Positions 11,860-24,269 of a DNA stretch of 64,000 nt are shown here, in pieces. The notes under the pieces are model-generated. The model made no database searches. It was not told where the DNA came from and worked only from the letters and a program-made list of their open reading frames with translations. The stretch's first letter is position 1; each line of letters begins with the position of its first letter. Source of the DNA: Haliotis asinina (taxonomy: Eukaryota > Mollusca > Gastropoda > Lepetellida > Haliotidae); contig NC_090291.1 in NCBI RefSeq assembly GCF_037392515.1, forward strand, positions 35,301,001 to 35,365,000. The letters are read 5' to 3'. A program made the translations under genes and the position numbers.

Positions 11860-12075
11860 TGTGCACTCTGGCGTTCTGCAACGGCGTTGTTGGAGAACGT
11901 CGTGACATCCGACAAGCCAGGTGGATTAGAGAGTGCATCACCAGAGTTTAACCCAAGGATTACCTCCCGATTTTTGGCCAGCTGACAATATTTCTGGACT
12001 CGTCACTACCGCATCTGTGGGAACTAGCTGTTGGATTCCTTCTGTTGCCGGTAGCCACTTTACAGCTCCAAGAAG
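11860..12075 (+). other. Possible 5' UTR exon ending at a strong donor
   Basis: A locally GC-richer block ends at AAGAAG|GTGAGT (12070-12081), a consensus-quality donor. There is no long open frame, which would fit a noncoding first exon. The start is not defined and 11860 is only indicative. This rests on splice-site appearance alone. Confidence 0.25.
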
Positions 12076-12297
12076 GTGAGTCTTTATTGGATACAATATT
12101 TAGATATTTTTTTTGACAATTATACCTACAGACAACAGAAAACCCATTATGTCAACGTATCCAAATCAAGAGCACTTTTATAAAGCTGTATATTTCAAAT
12201 AAATAGACAACTATTGACCTGTCAATCAATTTCGCAGCTTTCAAAGCAAGAAGTATATATCAAATTTTCTTGTTCGACTTAAGGGCAGTACGCAACG

Positions 12298-12529
12298 ATG
12301 TCTATGGGAAAGCTCATCTGTATTCTGTGGGATTCCGACTCATGTCTTATCAGTACTTTGCAGAGTAAAATAGATAACACGTTTTCCTGTTTTTGTGGTG
12401 ACAACCGGTCCGCGTTTCTACCACAACAATTTTATGGAGCGTACGTTTCCTTAAGAAACCCCTTTCAGCCACACTGTACAGAGAGCTGTACAAGTGATAT
12501 AGTATTCAGGAATGCATACAGGTTTACAG
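12298..12529 (+). CDS. Possible coding exon, unknown Cys-rich product
   Basis: An ATG at 12298 opens a frame of 77 codons that meets a near-perfect donor (TTTACAG|GTAAGTAT) in phase 1. A pyrimidine-rich stretch with AG lies just upstream (about 12264-12285), so this could be the second exon of a gene that starts near 12 kb. The peptide begins MSMGKLICILWDSD and holds seven Cys residues. I recognise no family, and no continuing exon was found downstream. It may be a chance open frame beside a cryptic donor. Confidence 0.25.
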
Positions 12530-12926
12530 GTAAGTATATATAATAACCCAGACGTAAGTACCCTTGTTTGAAATGAGGTAAAATAGTTCCTGGCACGTGA
12601 GCGTTATCGTTTGTGAGATTATCAAGGTTAAGGCCGAGAGACCGTGACGCGATATCGCATAACTCGCGCTTCAGATTAACAGATTAAAGGATTATGTTAA
12701 GCGTTGATAAAAGGGGAAGGGTCACATCACGGTGGGACGATATATCGACCCTGACCTCCGTTATTGTAGATATGACTGTTGATTATTTATTGATTCTATC
12801 CCCACTTAGTGATTGGGGAATTCGGAGTCCAACTAGTCGTGGAATGTGGTATCATTTAAGTACATTATACCTTGTACTGAATTGTAATCTCTTTTTGAGA
12901 CACATTTGTTGTTATCCTTTCTTTCA

Positions 12927-13000
12927 CATTACGACAGGGGACACCAGCGATGGGCATCACACATTGTACCCATGTGGGGAATCGAACCCCGGTCTCCAAC
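12927..13000 (-). mobile_element. SINE family T fragment
   Basis: Contains 'aggggacaccagcgatgggc', 'attgtacccatgtggggaat' and 'cgaaccccggtctcc'. Tail and A-box end are absent. Confidence 0.7.
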
Positions 13001-13667
13001 ATTATGTTCTAAATTTCCAGGCAAGAGGAAGTCAAACATACACCCATATTTGATGCCGACTGAAATTAAACGAAAATACTGATTCTTCGATAGTGAAATC
13101 TGTATATTTGTGTATATTGGTATATTTCTGAGATATATTGTAAAAACGTTTGCAAATTTTAGTCTAATCGAATTTTCAAAATGTATTCTTTCTTTGTCCG
13201 GAAGTTTATATAAGGGAATTAAAACAACAACGTCAAACAAAATACAAACAGTTATATTTTTGAGACCAAGACTAGTATTAGCGTTTGAGTAGTGGAAACC
13301 TTACCATAGTATGGTTTGTATGTTTGAATAGAACTTGTATAGAGTTTCGGGTTCCATTCATTGTAAGGGTGCATTGTTAAGTGAAGGATCATATTTCGAT
13401 GTTAAATTTCAAATTGGCCAAACCCCGTTAGCATGAGAGCACAAGAGTAGGTGTTACCATTAGCAAGCCTTCATGCGTAAACGAACCGCAGACTTTGAAA
13501 ATATATGATTTTGAAACGAACTGTTACATACTAGTTAATATGCAGCCTGTGTGATCGTAGAGCTTGTGGCAAATCTAGACTTGATGTGTGTTGATCTGTA
13601 GATTCCCAGTGAGGACTTGGCGGAATATCATTCCTGAACTTGGAGCCTGTCACTGTAAACGTAGGGG
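13001..13667. other. No feature recognised
   Basis: AT-rich unique-looking sequence without an exon. Confidence 0.4.
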
Positions 13668-13906
13668 AGTGTGAGTGAGTTTAGTTTTATGCAGCACTCA
13701 GCAATATCCCAGCTATATGGCGGCGGTCTGAAAATAATCGTGTCGTGCCTGGATCAGAATATCTAGTGATCAACAGCATGAGCGTCGATTTGCGCGCTCA
13801 GCTGGGAACAGATGACATGTGTTAACCAAGTCAGCGAGCCTGGCCACCCGATCCCGTTAGTCGCCACTTACGACAAGCATGGGTTACTGAAGATCAACAT
13901 TCTAGG
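13668..13906 (-). mobile_element. SINE family M
   Basis: Reverse copy from 'gtgagtgagtttagtttta' to 'acaagcatgggttactgaag'. The last bases of the 5' end are missing. Confidence 0.8.
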
Positions 13907-14275
13907 TTTTCACGAGTGTAAACGTAACAGTCAGATTCATTGTGCGTTCAAATTACGTGGACACGTGTTTATGATACACCTTAGTCTGTGTATGTCCTCA
14001 CGACATTGTTTCTCATTATCGGACTGTACAAGTAACCTCACCGGTTCCTAGTGATGAGTTTTTTTAGCATTAAATATGTATCGCCAAAGACAATAGGGTT
14101 GTAATGGTGATGAATGGTTCCACCTGTTCCCGTTGTTTTATTGATGAAGTGCCTTTACCTGACCTCACAACAACAAACCGGCCTGAGCTCTGAGAAAGTC
14201 ACAAACTAACCTTAACATAGATTTACAACAGTGTGCGAAAATCGGTTCGGCGGAGAGGCACGCGTGATATATGTT

Positions 14276-14404
14276 TGTGAGTGAAAGTGGTTTTACGACG
14301 CGTTTAGCAATATTCCAGCAGTATCTTGTATTGTAAGTGGAGAATGAACCTGGGTCTTCGTCGCGACGAGTGAATGTTTTAACCACAAGGCTATCCCACT
14401 GTCC
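14276..14404 (-). mobile_element. SINE family T
   Basis: Reverse copy with the tail ('gtggttttacgacgcg'), a changed B-box side and the A-box side 'taaccacaaggctatcccac'. It ends directly at a microsatellite. Confidence 0.7.
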
Positions 14405-14407
14405 CTA

Positions 14408-14458
<51 letters not shown>

Positions 14459-14487
14459 ATGTATGTATGTATGTATGTGTAGGTACG

Positions 14488-14519
<32 letters not shown>

Positions 14520-14522
14520 TAT
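14405..14522 (+). repeat. Compound tetranucleotide microsatellite
   Basis: (TGTC)n, then (TGTA)n, then (GTGC)n in succession, each nearly perfect. Confidence 0.95.
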
Positions 14523-16376
14523 ATTTTGGTTCGGCATTATGATAATCAGTATGACCACTGAAGCCGACATGCTGTTGTGCTACTAGTATGCATGCGGACT
14601 GTGCATATAATATGAATATGTATTGTATTTTAACTGTGTATGCCTGTTCTGCTGCATGCACGTCTGTTTGATTTGAATGAGTAATTACATTACATTGACT
14701 TTGACGCCACTGTGAACTATAGTTGATTTATATCTCGCCAGTTTTAGCGTAAAAGTAAAGCTTCGGGCGGTTGTAATCATAAGCGTTCACGAGAGTAGTG
14801 AAACTCATGTATGTATGGTTTACTAGAAGTCTGTTTCTGTAAGGATACCAATTCATAATTCTTCCAATCCCCATCCTGACACAACAAAGGAAAATATGTT
14901 TACATGCCAGTCTGAAATGGCGTCTGTCTCACAGTCCCCGACCCACATTTTTGCCCTATTGCATCGCCCTCCCTGCAATGCGAAAGCCCTGAATGAATCA
15001 AGTGTAGATGTCTTCACGTTGAGGATCTCTCATCTCACTGGGACTCCTTTTCAAATTACAATTAATTACATTAATTAATTTTTCTGCCAGGCTTTCTGTA
15101 TTCAGAGATGAAACGTTTGACTATGGCGTTGATTAAGCCAACGGTTCAAACACCAAACCCACACAGTTCTCTACTGCACGAAGAAGTCGATATCACCAGA
15201 GATTCAGTAAGGGAAATAAAAACACAAGTCAAAGCTTCCATGGCGAGTGGTCGTCACAGTCATCACTTGAGGCCGCGAAGATCACTTGGTATTCATTCGG
15301 TCCCCTGTCGCTTCATATATTGGCTATTAGTTCAGACTGTCTGGAACATATCAGAAAAAGAACACTATAAAACAACAGCCCACTATGTTGGTGTCGCTGG
15401 ACTGTAGCAAATTCCACGCAATGAGAGGTCCACTAACTTAAGCCAAAGAAAATTCGAATCTGATAACTGGTGGTGGAGAAATGATTGGTTGGGTTCACTT
15501 TGGTTTGTTTTAAGTACTTGGTGTGCTTGATCTCAAAAGATATTCTCAGAAAGAATGTCACTTGTTTCTTCATCTCGACACTGTCGATAATTTGATACAT
15601 CGAAGTTCGAAACTTAGCTGTATATATATTCTCTCACCCAACCGTGTACTGATATCAAATATGTGAACACGAGTTGACGAAGGTACAAATATTGAGGATA
15701 ATTTATGAACCAGTGTTGATATACTTGATATCAGAGACAGGGATGAGATTCAGTTTTTGATAAAGAATAACCCATATTTTGTTTTTGATGTAATGCCATA
15801 CAGTGACATGCAGGGATTGTAAATATGAACATGGATGTGTCAGGGATAAGAGTCCTACACTCGCCTCTTGAGCTAGTAGATACAGTATCAAGGTTATTGT
15901 ATATCACTCGAGGATTAGGCGGATAGTGTGTTTAGCACATGTACATGTATCTGTTTACACTACAGCCTGTCTGATATTGACATGATATTGACACTGTTAC
16001 CTGTGGATCACATTACCCTTAGTTATTAACATGGAACATACACTATGATAACTGGATTGATACGTCATACATTAGACTAATGCTTAATCTCTAATATATA
16101 GAATTTTGATGGTAACAAACATGCTCATTTAAACTGAAAGGAGATCCAGGGAGCCCAGAGATTCCTGAACCTTTGTAAATCCAGACTTGGTTCATTTAAG
16201 GCTTTGAGACAGACTGCTCATAGATGAAAGCGGCTTAGTTGTTGGCATTTTACAATATAAAACTACATTTAACTTGGTACTAATTAGGGGCATAACATAA
16301 CAGCACATTATGTAGTCATAATATGGAATATTAATTAATCGTATTCCATGTGTTAGTTACTTTACAGACTGAATAC
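14523..16376. other. No gene recognised
   Basis: Unique-looking, AT-rich. The open frames at 14896-15078 and 15108-15407 show no domain and no supporting splice sites. Confidence 0.4.
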
Positions 16377-18865
16377 AGAGACGTTACTGACACTGATGTT
16401 ACTGACACTAATGTTACTGACATTAATGTTACTGACGCTGATGTTACTGGCACTGATAATACTGACGCTGACACTGATGCTACTGACATTGATGTTACTG
16501 GCACTGATGTTACTGACAATGATGTTACTGACACTGACACTGATGTTACTGACACTGTTACTGACACTGACACTGATGTTACTGACACTAATGTTACTGT
16601 CACTGATGTTACTGGCAATGATAATACTGAGACTGATGTTACTGACACTGTTACTGACACTGACACTGATGTTACTGACACTGATGTTACTGACACTGAT
16701 GTTACTGACACTGATGCTACGGACACTGATGTTACTGGCAATGATGCTACTGACACTGACACGGATGTTACTGACACTAATGTTACTGACACTGATGTTA
16801 CTGGCACTGATGTTTCTGACGCTGATGTTATTGACACTGATGTTACTGATACTGATGTTACGGACACTGATGTTACTGGCAATGATGTTACTGACACTGA
16901 CACGGATGTTACTGACACTGATGTTACTGACACTGATGTTACTGGCACTGATGTTACTGACGCTGATGTTATTGACACTGATGTTACTGACACTGATGTT
17001 ACTGACAATGATGTTACTGACACTTACACTGATGTTACTGACACTGTTACTGACACTGACACTGACGTTACTGACACTAATGTTACTGACACTGATGTTA
17101 CTGGCAATGATAATACTGAGACTGATGTTACTGACACTGTTACTGACACTGACACTGATGTTGACTGACACTGATGTTACTGACACTGATGTTACTGACA
17201 CTGATGCTACTGACACTGATGTTACTGGCAATGATGTTACTGACACTGACACGGATGTTACTGACACTAATGTTACTGACACTGATGTTACTGGCACTGA
17301 TGTTACTGACGCTGATGTTACTGATGCTGATGTTGCTGACACTGACACTGATGTTACTGACACTGACACTGATGTTACTGACGCTGATGTTACTGGCACT
17401 AAAAATACTGACGCTGACACTGATGCTACTGACATTGATGTTACTGACACTGATGCTACTGACACTGACACTGATGTTACTGCCACTGATGTTACTGACA
17501 CTGACACTGATGTTACTGACACTGACACGGATGTTACTGACACGGATGTTACTGACACTGATGTTACTGACGCTGATGTTACTGACACTGACACTGATGT
17601 TATTGACACTGATGTTACTGACACTGATGTTACTGACACTGATGTTACTGATGTTATTGACACTGATGTTACTGATACTGATGTTACTGGCACTGATAAT
17701 ACTGGCGCTGACACTGATGCTACTGACATTGATGTTACTGACACTGATGCTACTGACACTGATGTTACTGACACTGTTGCTACTGACACTGATGTTACTT
17801 ACACTGATGTTACTGACACTGACACTGATGTTACTGACACCGATGTTACTGACGCAGATGTTACTTACACTGATGCTACTGACACTGGGTTATTGACACT
17901 GATTTTATTGACACTGATGTTACTGACACTGATGTTACTGATACTGATGCTATTGGCACTGATCTTACTTACACTGATGTCACTGACGCTAATGTTACTG
18001 ACACTGACACTGATGTTATTGACACTGATGTTACTCACACTGATGTTACCGACACTGATGTTACTGACATTGACACTGTTACTGACACGGATGTTACTGA
18101 CACTAATGTTACTGACACTGATGTTACCGATACTGATGTTATTGACTTAGATGTTACTAACACTGATGTTACTGACACTGATCTTACTGACACTGATGTT
18201 ATTGACACTGATGTTATTGACACTGATGTTACTGATACTGATGTTACTGATACTGATGTTACTGATACTGATGTTACTGACGCTGATGTTACTGACACTG
18301 ACACTGATGTTATTGACACTGATGTTGCTGACACTGATGTTGCTGACACTGATGTTACTGATACTGATGTTACTGACACTGATGCTACTGATACTGATGC
18401 TACTGACACTGATGTTACTGACACTGATGTTACTGACACTGATGTTACTGACACTGATGTTACTGACACTGGTGTTACTGACGCTGATGTTACTGACGCT
18501 GATGTTACTGACACTGACACTGATGTTACTGACACTGATGTCACTGGCACTGATAATACTGACGCTGACACTGATGCTGTTGACATTGATGTTACTGACA
18601 CTGATGTTACTGACACTGACACTGATGTCACTGACACTGATGTTACTGACACTCATGTTACTGATACTGACACTGATGTTACTGACGCTGATGATACTGA
18701 CACTGATGTTACTGGCAATGATGTTACTGACACTGATGTTATTGACACTGATGTTACTGACACTGATGTTACTGACACTGATGTTACTGATACTGATGTT
18801 ACTGACACTGATGTTATTGACACTGATGTTACTGACACTGATGTTACTGATACTTGTATTTACAA
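16377..18865 (+). repeat. 15-bp minisatellite array, about 2.5 kb
   Basis: The basic unit is 'gacactgatgttact', with many copies carrying an extra 6 bp ('gacact') and point changes (ggcact, gacgct, gatact, attgac). Because 15 and 6 are multiples of 3 and the unit lacks stops in four of six frames, long open frames such as TDTDV, LMLLT or SVTSV repeats arise on both strands. Single-base changes near 17162 and 17888 shift the frames, which argues against one long coding exon. Longer repeating blocks are visible, for example 'ggcaatgatg' recurring 141 bp apart near 16737 and 16878. An AG preceded by pyrimidines lies just upstream of the array but has no partner. Confidence 0.95.
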
Positions 18866-19752
18866 CACCTTGATATATAACAACGACAATTCAACTTTCA
18901 GTTGATCACACTGACATAATTACCTTAACATATCAACATGGCAAAGCAAACAATACACTTGAAAAGTTCATTTGACCGATACACTACAATCGTTATGAAA
19001 ACGTTACAAGCCTTAGGCGGTCGCTGATATATTTTAAACTTAAAGTCCAAAGCATAACTATAATGCCTGCATCAAACACACTACCATCATCTAATCATTT
19101 GGTGTTCGTTTCATGTTAACCACCGTGAGTGTATTAAAACTTTAGAGTTTGAGGGAATCAGCTCGTTTCGTAAGTAGTACCAATAGGCCCTAGCAAGCCA
19201 CACAACAACACAAAAGAAATGCTTCTGAAATCCGTTAATTTCCCCATGTTGATAGCTGCATACATTTGCCTGACAGTTTAACGTATACACTTGATGGGAG
19301 TCCAGGGCCAAAGTCCAAATTACAGAATGGGAAGTACGAATGCCTTGAGAAAAGTTACGAGATTTTAGAATTACAGAACCCTGGCGTAAGTGCCATCAGT
19401 CAGATGACTTCTTTACGTATGGGTCTTCTGCTTGATTAATGTATGAATGCTGTAGAATGTTATGTTCTCGAACTCAAACTCGAACTCAAACTCGAACTTT
19501 GCGAAGAGAAAACCTTTTGACATCGGCTGCGATTGGCAGTAATTTATGGACTCTTGTATTTCTTGTTAACTTCAACAGTAGAGATCACCATTCAATTTCG
19601 AAATGGGAGCTGGATACGTCTACAAGTGAATACTGTTTTGCTCCGCTGTCACTTGTTTATGGTAGTCGCACATAATCAGGTCTAGACCGCGCCACCGCTG
19701 TCCTTTATTGGGTTCCAACGACAGACGTGGCAAATGGTGGACTTTTTCTCTA
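18866..19752. other. No gene; short 12-bp repeat
   Basis: Unique-looking sequence apart from about 2.7 copies of 'cgaactcaaact' at 19470-19500. Confidence 0.4.
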
Positions 19753-20098
19753 CGTTTGTTGTCTAACGCCGCACTCAGCAATGTTCCAGCTATATGGCGG
19801 CGGTCTGTAAATATTCGGGTCTGGACCAGACAATCCAGTGATCAACAACACGAGCAACGATCTGCGCAATTGGGATACGATGACATGTGTCAACCAAGTC
19901 AGCGGGCCTGACCACCCGATCCCGTTTGGGCTACTTTTGCAACAAGCATAATGAAGACCTTCACAAAACACTAAGGTGATCGTAAGTCACTAAGGTACCG
20001 TTAGTGCAGTGTTAAAGAATGGGAGTTGTGGTTAATCTTAGTAAAGGTTGCTTCGTGAAAGGAACGCCAGTTCTAGCACGGATCTTCACGGGTCCATG
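19753..20098 (-). mobile_element. SINE family M interrupted by a MITE-like element
   Basis: The SINE runs from 'ctaacgccgcactcagcaat' to 'aagcataatgaagacc' and resumes at 'cagttctagcacggatcttc' (20069-20098). The gap is filled by the element at 19958-20064. Confidence 0.75.
19958..20064. mobile_element. MITE-like element nested in SINE
   Basis: About 107 bp with related ends: 'ccttcacaaaac' on the left and the reverse complement of 'cttcgtgaaagg' on the right. The core ('cgtaagtcactaaggta', 'agtgcagtgttaaagaatgg') occurs in reverse orientation at 26770-26882, so it is a repeat family and not a chance insertion. No coding capacity. Confidence 0.65.
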
Positions 20099-20351
20099 CC
20101 CTCCCAGTTCCTGCGTCGCATTATTTTCCTTTTCGCCAAGCTCTTTCTGTAATGTTAAAGTCAAAAACAAGTCTAGATTTCCTCACGTTCAGGTTCTCAG
20201 TCCCCTGACTAACTGAGGCTCATTTTCCGTTTGAAAGGATTTTTTTTATGAGTTAGTTTATCTGTGTAAATCATGGAGTTTCTGGATACATGTGCAGAGT
20301 CTACACTTAAGACGTTAACACTGTGTAGTTATAACACACAGGTAGGGACGT

Positions 20352-20475
20352 TTAGAGGGCCCTGTGGTTAAAGCGTTCGCCCGTCACGCCGCCGACACAG
20401 GTTCGATTCCCCATTGGGTTGCAATGTGTCAACCCATTGGTAATATTGCTAAACCCTCAATCACACACTCTAACA
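20352..20475 (+). mobile_element. SINE family T
   Basis: Forward copy: A-box side 'ccctgtggttaaagcgttcg', B box 'ggttcgattcccc', then a shortened body and tail. Confidence 0.75.
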
Positions 20476-21044
20476 CAAAGGTGAAAACGACAGGTATTCC
20501 GTCTGATGTAACTAATACAATTCTCAACGATTCTTTTAGTAATCCTAAAGTCCTTTGTACAGGGAAATACTTGAATCTTTAACGGAACTTCTACTACACA
20601 CTGACCGGTTTTTAAAGTACAGAGTAGTGTAATCTCTACATTCTCTAAACACAACCAAGCATTGCAGATGACTGTCTCAGCTGGTTGTGTTTTCTCTGAC
20701 AGTTTACCTGTGTTCATTTCTCACCTGTCAGTTAGCTCTCGTCACTTTAAATCACGCTTTATTTGCGTTTTTCGTTTTTACGACAACATGCATGGGGTCT
20801 CCTTGGTTTAAATACAACGTGTTAACGGTGCAGTTCTGCCAGTTTACCGAGTAAGTTGGTGTTAGTTTTATAAAGAACGGCGTTGTTAGCGGAAAAAATG
20901 TTGATAGAGACAGACCTCGTCCTGCAGTTACCTTAATTTGTTTTGGATAGGGGAAGAGTTTTGTTTGATTTTCTACCACGTGTTGTAGTTTGATGTCTGT
21001 TCTGACAAACTGACGCATTATGGCGTCCTACAGACGGAAAAAGA

Positions 21045-21120
21045 GGGCGGTGGTGTAGGCAAATGGTTAAAGCGTTGGCTCCTCGAAGACCCAAGTTCGA
21101 TTCCCCAGTGCGAGGACAGA
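21045..21120 (+). mobile_element. SINE family T, head only
   Basis: Head with 'gtaggcaaatggttaaagcg' and the B box 'gttcgattcccc'. The body and tail are missing. A second T copy follows 43 bp later. Confidence 0.7.
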
Positions 21121-21162
21121 TATCTCTGACGCTGTGCAGACAACACTCTAAATCAGTACTCG

Positions 21163-21296
21163 AGGTGTGGGGTAGCATGATGGTTAGAGCGTCCGATCGC
21201 CACGCCGAAGTGACGGGTTCGATCCCCAACATGGATACATTGTATGGAATTCATTTCTTGTGTCCCCTGCCGTGATATTGCATGGATATTGCGAAA
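21163..21296 (+). mobile_element. SINE family T
   Basis: Forward copy: 'ggggtagcatgatggttaga', B box 'gggttcgatcccc', body 'tgtcccctgccgtgatattg'. The tail is replaced by a microsatellite region. Confidence 0.8.
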
Positions 21297-21326
21297 CACC
21301 AGCCCCCACCCCTCACCCACCCCCAA

Positions 21327-21328
21327 AA

Positions 21329-21359
<31 letters not shown>

Positions 21360-21372
21360 GTAAATTGATAGA

Positions 21373-21459
<87 letters not shown>

Positions 21460-21460
21460 A
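21327..21460 (+). repeat. (AAAT)n microsatellite
   Basis: About 33 copies of 'aaat' with one interruption near 21357-21373. It follows a family T SINE, as at 2.3 kb. Confidence 0.95.
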
Positions 21461-23680
21461 AAAAATATATTAAAAAAAAAACCATAAAAAATAACCACAC
21501 GAAACAAATATAAACCATCAAAAAATATAATCAATTATCTAAATGTTTTTTTAAAAAGTAAATGAATGCCATAAAGCATACATGTATTGAACAATATCAG
21601 TTGCTTACATTTACGTAAGTTATGTAGTCAAGTGGTTAAAGTGGGTGCGAGTTCTATTGTTGAATCATAGACATGCAGTAGCTGGATTATGGCAGAGTGC
21701 GACGTAAGTTAAGTCGACGTGATCTGTACTTAAGACAGGAAACGTTCCATCGCGTGGTAAAATGTATTTCTGTCAACATATTTTATTGGAATATGAACTA
21801 ACTATATAACCATGATCTCGAAGACTTAGCCTCTGTTGCATTTGGTGGGTGTTCTCACGGTGTCAAGGTCACGAGAAGAAACATTGCTCAGTCATCAGAA
21901 CTATTTAGTTTAACTGACGACGAAGAACAATGTACTGCCTTTTCATTCTGAACATTTGCGTCGCAAAGTCACATTAGGTTTGTGAGGTTTGATGTCACAT
22001 GATTTGGTGACGTCTAAAAGGACCGTGGACTGTGATACTGAAAGAAAAATAATAAAACACCTCCCTATATGATTCATCTTTAATATCTCTGCTAGAGCCT
22101 TTCATGTTTTCCTATACAATTAAGTCAAATTACCTTATGTAAATGTAACATTTACAGCACAGCTATTCAATGTGGAATGTGTATGTGTATTCCGGGAATA
22201 AGCGCTAGTAAAGACAAACATTAGTATTATTAACCAATAGTGTGTTCCGTAACCTTTTAAATAATGTGATGGTATAGTGGTCTCCAAGTCTATGAGTCTT
22301 GAGTGGCATTAGTACTAGTGTACGGATGACAACTTCTTTATTGTATAACACGCCGTTTCATGGCTACTTCTTGTCCCTTCTTCAGATGATTAAAGACATC
22401 AAATATACTATCATAATATTCCAGAATCCACAGGAAGCCAGAGACGTACATGCATATACAATGAAACATAGAGGACCAAACAAACAATGGTAATAGGGAT
22501 AAAGTGAAGCCAGCTGACACAAACAAAAAGAATAGGGAGATATCTTTAAGTATTTCAAGTTCACGTTATCAGTAATGTGTGGACAACCGTTGTCAGTCAA
22601 CAGACCCTGAAACAAACATACCCAGTGCAGCCCATGCAACACTAAAATCTGTGGCAAGTCTAGACTACCACAGTTTCAGGAAGAAATGTATTGATTTTAA
22701 AACTTTTATTTTCTGTAAAATATGTTCATTTTAGATACTAGCTGCTCGTCTAGGACAACCGTCCTGGACTGTTTCTTTCAATAATTTATGTGGGGAACTA
22801 GGTGTGCATTAGCAGTATTATTTAAGCATGTACAAGTTTAGACCTGGTACATTAATACAACGAATAAATAATGAACTCACCCAATGAAGTGTGAGCAGGA
22901 TATTCACCACATGATCAGATTGATGACCCCCCGCAGAGCGGAGCACGTCTTGAGGGTAGAGGGGTTTATCTGGACCCGGGTGTATATCGGTGTTCAATCA
23001 CACCGCAAACAAAACCCGTTGATAACCTAGCAATACTTGGGAATCCTTGAACGTCCGTGTTTAGAGGGGTACGTGATTTATTTAGTTTTCATTGGCGTAA
23101 TACAAATCTTCGTGATTTTTGTTTAGTGGCCCTCTCGTTGAATATACACACTCAAGTAAACTGCCAATAATGGTTATACTAGTACACTTTAGTGTCGGAT
23201 ATATTACCTGAACGTTTACGTGAGATATTTACAGTGGTTGTTGTAAGCAGTTTGCATAATCCCATATTAGACAGGTGGCCCTGCCGCCTGTTCGACGTGG
23301 TTTGTTATGCATAGTAACCTCCCTTGGGCGTGCGAGGCACCTGTAATCACTGGTTCGAATCCGTGTCCGATCTCATACAATTTCTAGGTGTGCCTGCACC
23401 ACCCTATCCCCATCTAAAGCGTTTCACCAAACTGCTAAACATCGAGAATTTGCATCACTTATAGCTTTACTTGATTTGCCATTGCATGTGTTTGTGAATG
23501 GTGCAGGATACGCACACCGGCTATCATCACTATTGTATTTATGATCGCATTATTTTCGTTGAATTATACAAGGTTGATTTTGTCATGAATATTAATCTTT
23601 CGGATTAATTCTAGAACCAATTGCCTCGCCAAACTCACTCTCACATACAGGTACATGCGCACTGGCGCCTTGACGTTAAG
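21461..23680. other. No gene recognised; one tRNA-like spot
   Basis: Mostly AT-rich. At 23353-23365 the string 'ggttcgaatccg' matches a Pol III B box, with only a weak A box upstream. It may be an old SINE head, and no tRNA fold is apparent. Confidence 0.35.
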
Positions 23681-23844
23681 GGGAGGTGGGGTAGCCTAGT
23701 GGTTAACGTGTTCGCTCGTCACGCCAAAGACCCAAGTTCGAGTCCCCACATGAGTAGAATGTGTGAAGACCATTTCTGGTGTCCCCCCGCCGTGATATTG
23801 CTGGAACATTGCTAAAAGCGGCGTAAAACCACACTCACTCACTG
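23681..23844 (+). mobile_element. SINE family T, full length with target-site duplications
   Basis: Forward copy from 'gggaggtggggtagcctag' to 'gcggcgtaaaaccacactc'. 'gacgttaag' lies on both sides (23672-23680 and 23845-23853). Both Pol III boxes are intact ('tagcctagtgg' and 'agttcgagtcccc'). At 164 bp it defines the family length. Confidence 0.92.
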
Positions 23845-24269
23845 GACGTTAAGCACCCACAAAACACGCATGTACACATGTCATGTATTGTCGTCCACTT
23901 TTAAAACATGTTTAAATCATTTGTCAACATACCCAATCCCTGTGATATGGAATACATTATTCTCGATACAGAGAAAGTCAAAGATTATGTTTGCAGTCCC
24001 AGACGTGTGAGATTGTTCATTCATTGTTATGTTTGATATGGTATTGGTTTAAATATATTTGTATTTGTTCGGGTAAATACAGTCAGCTGTGTTGTCATCA
24101 AAGGTCAGCCTCAGCTGTATGCTTACCACTGCGTCCTCTTCTTCCAACTGTTTGTTCTCAACTTAGTTGGTGTCAGGATTGTTTTGTCCTTCTTGGCGTC
24201 TCTTTCATTCATTAGGCACAAACACACTCGAGGAATGGACTCGCTGTTATTGTACATTACTGACCTGAA

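Noticed and set aside
16331..18873. Several long open frames of pentapeptide repeats on both strands
   Set aside because: All follow from one 15-bp unit without stops; single-base changes shift the frames, so no single gene fits.
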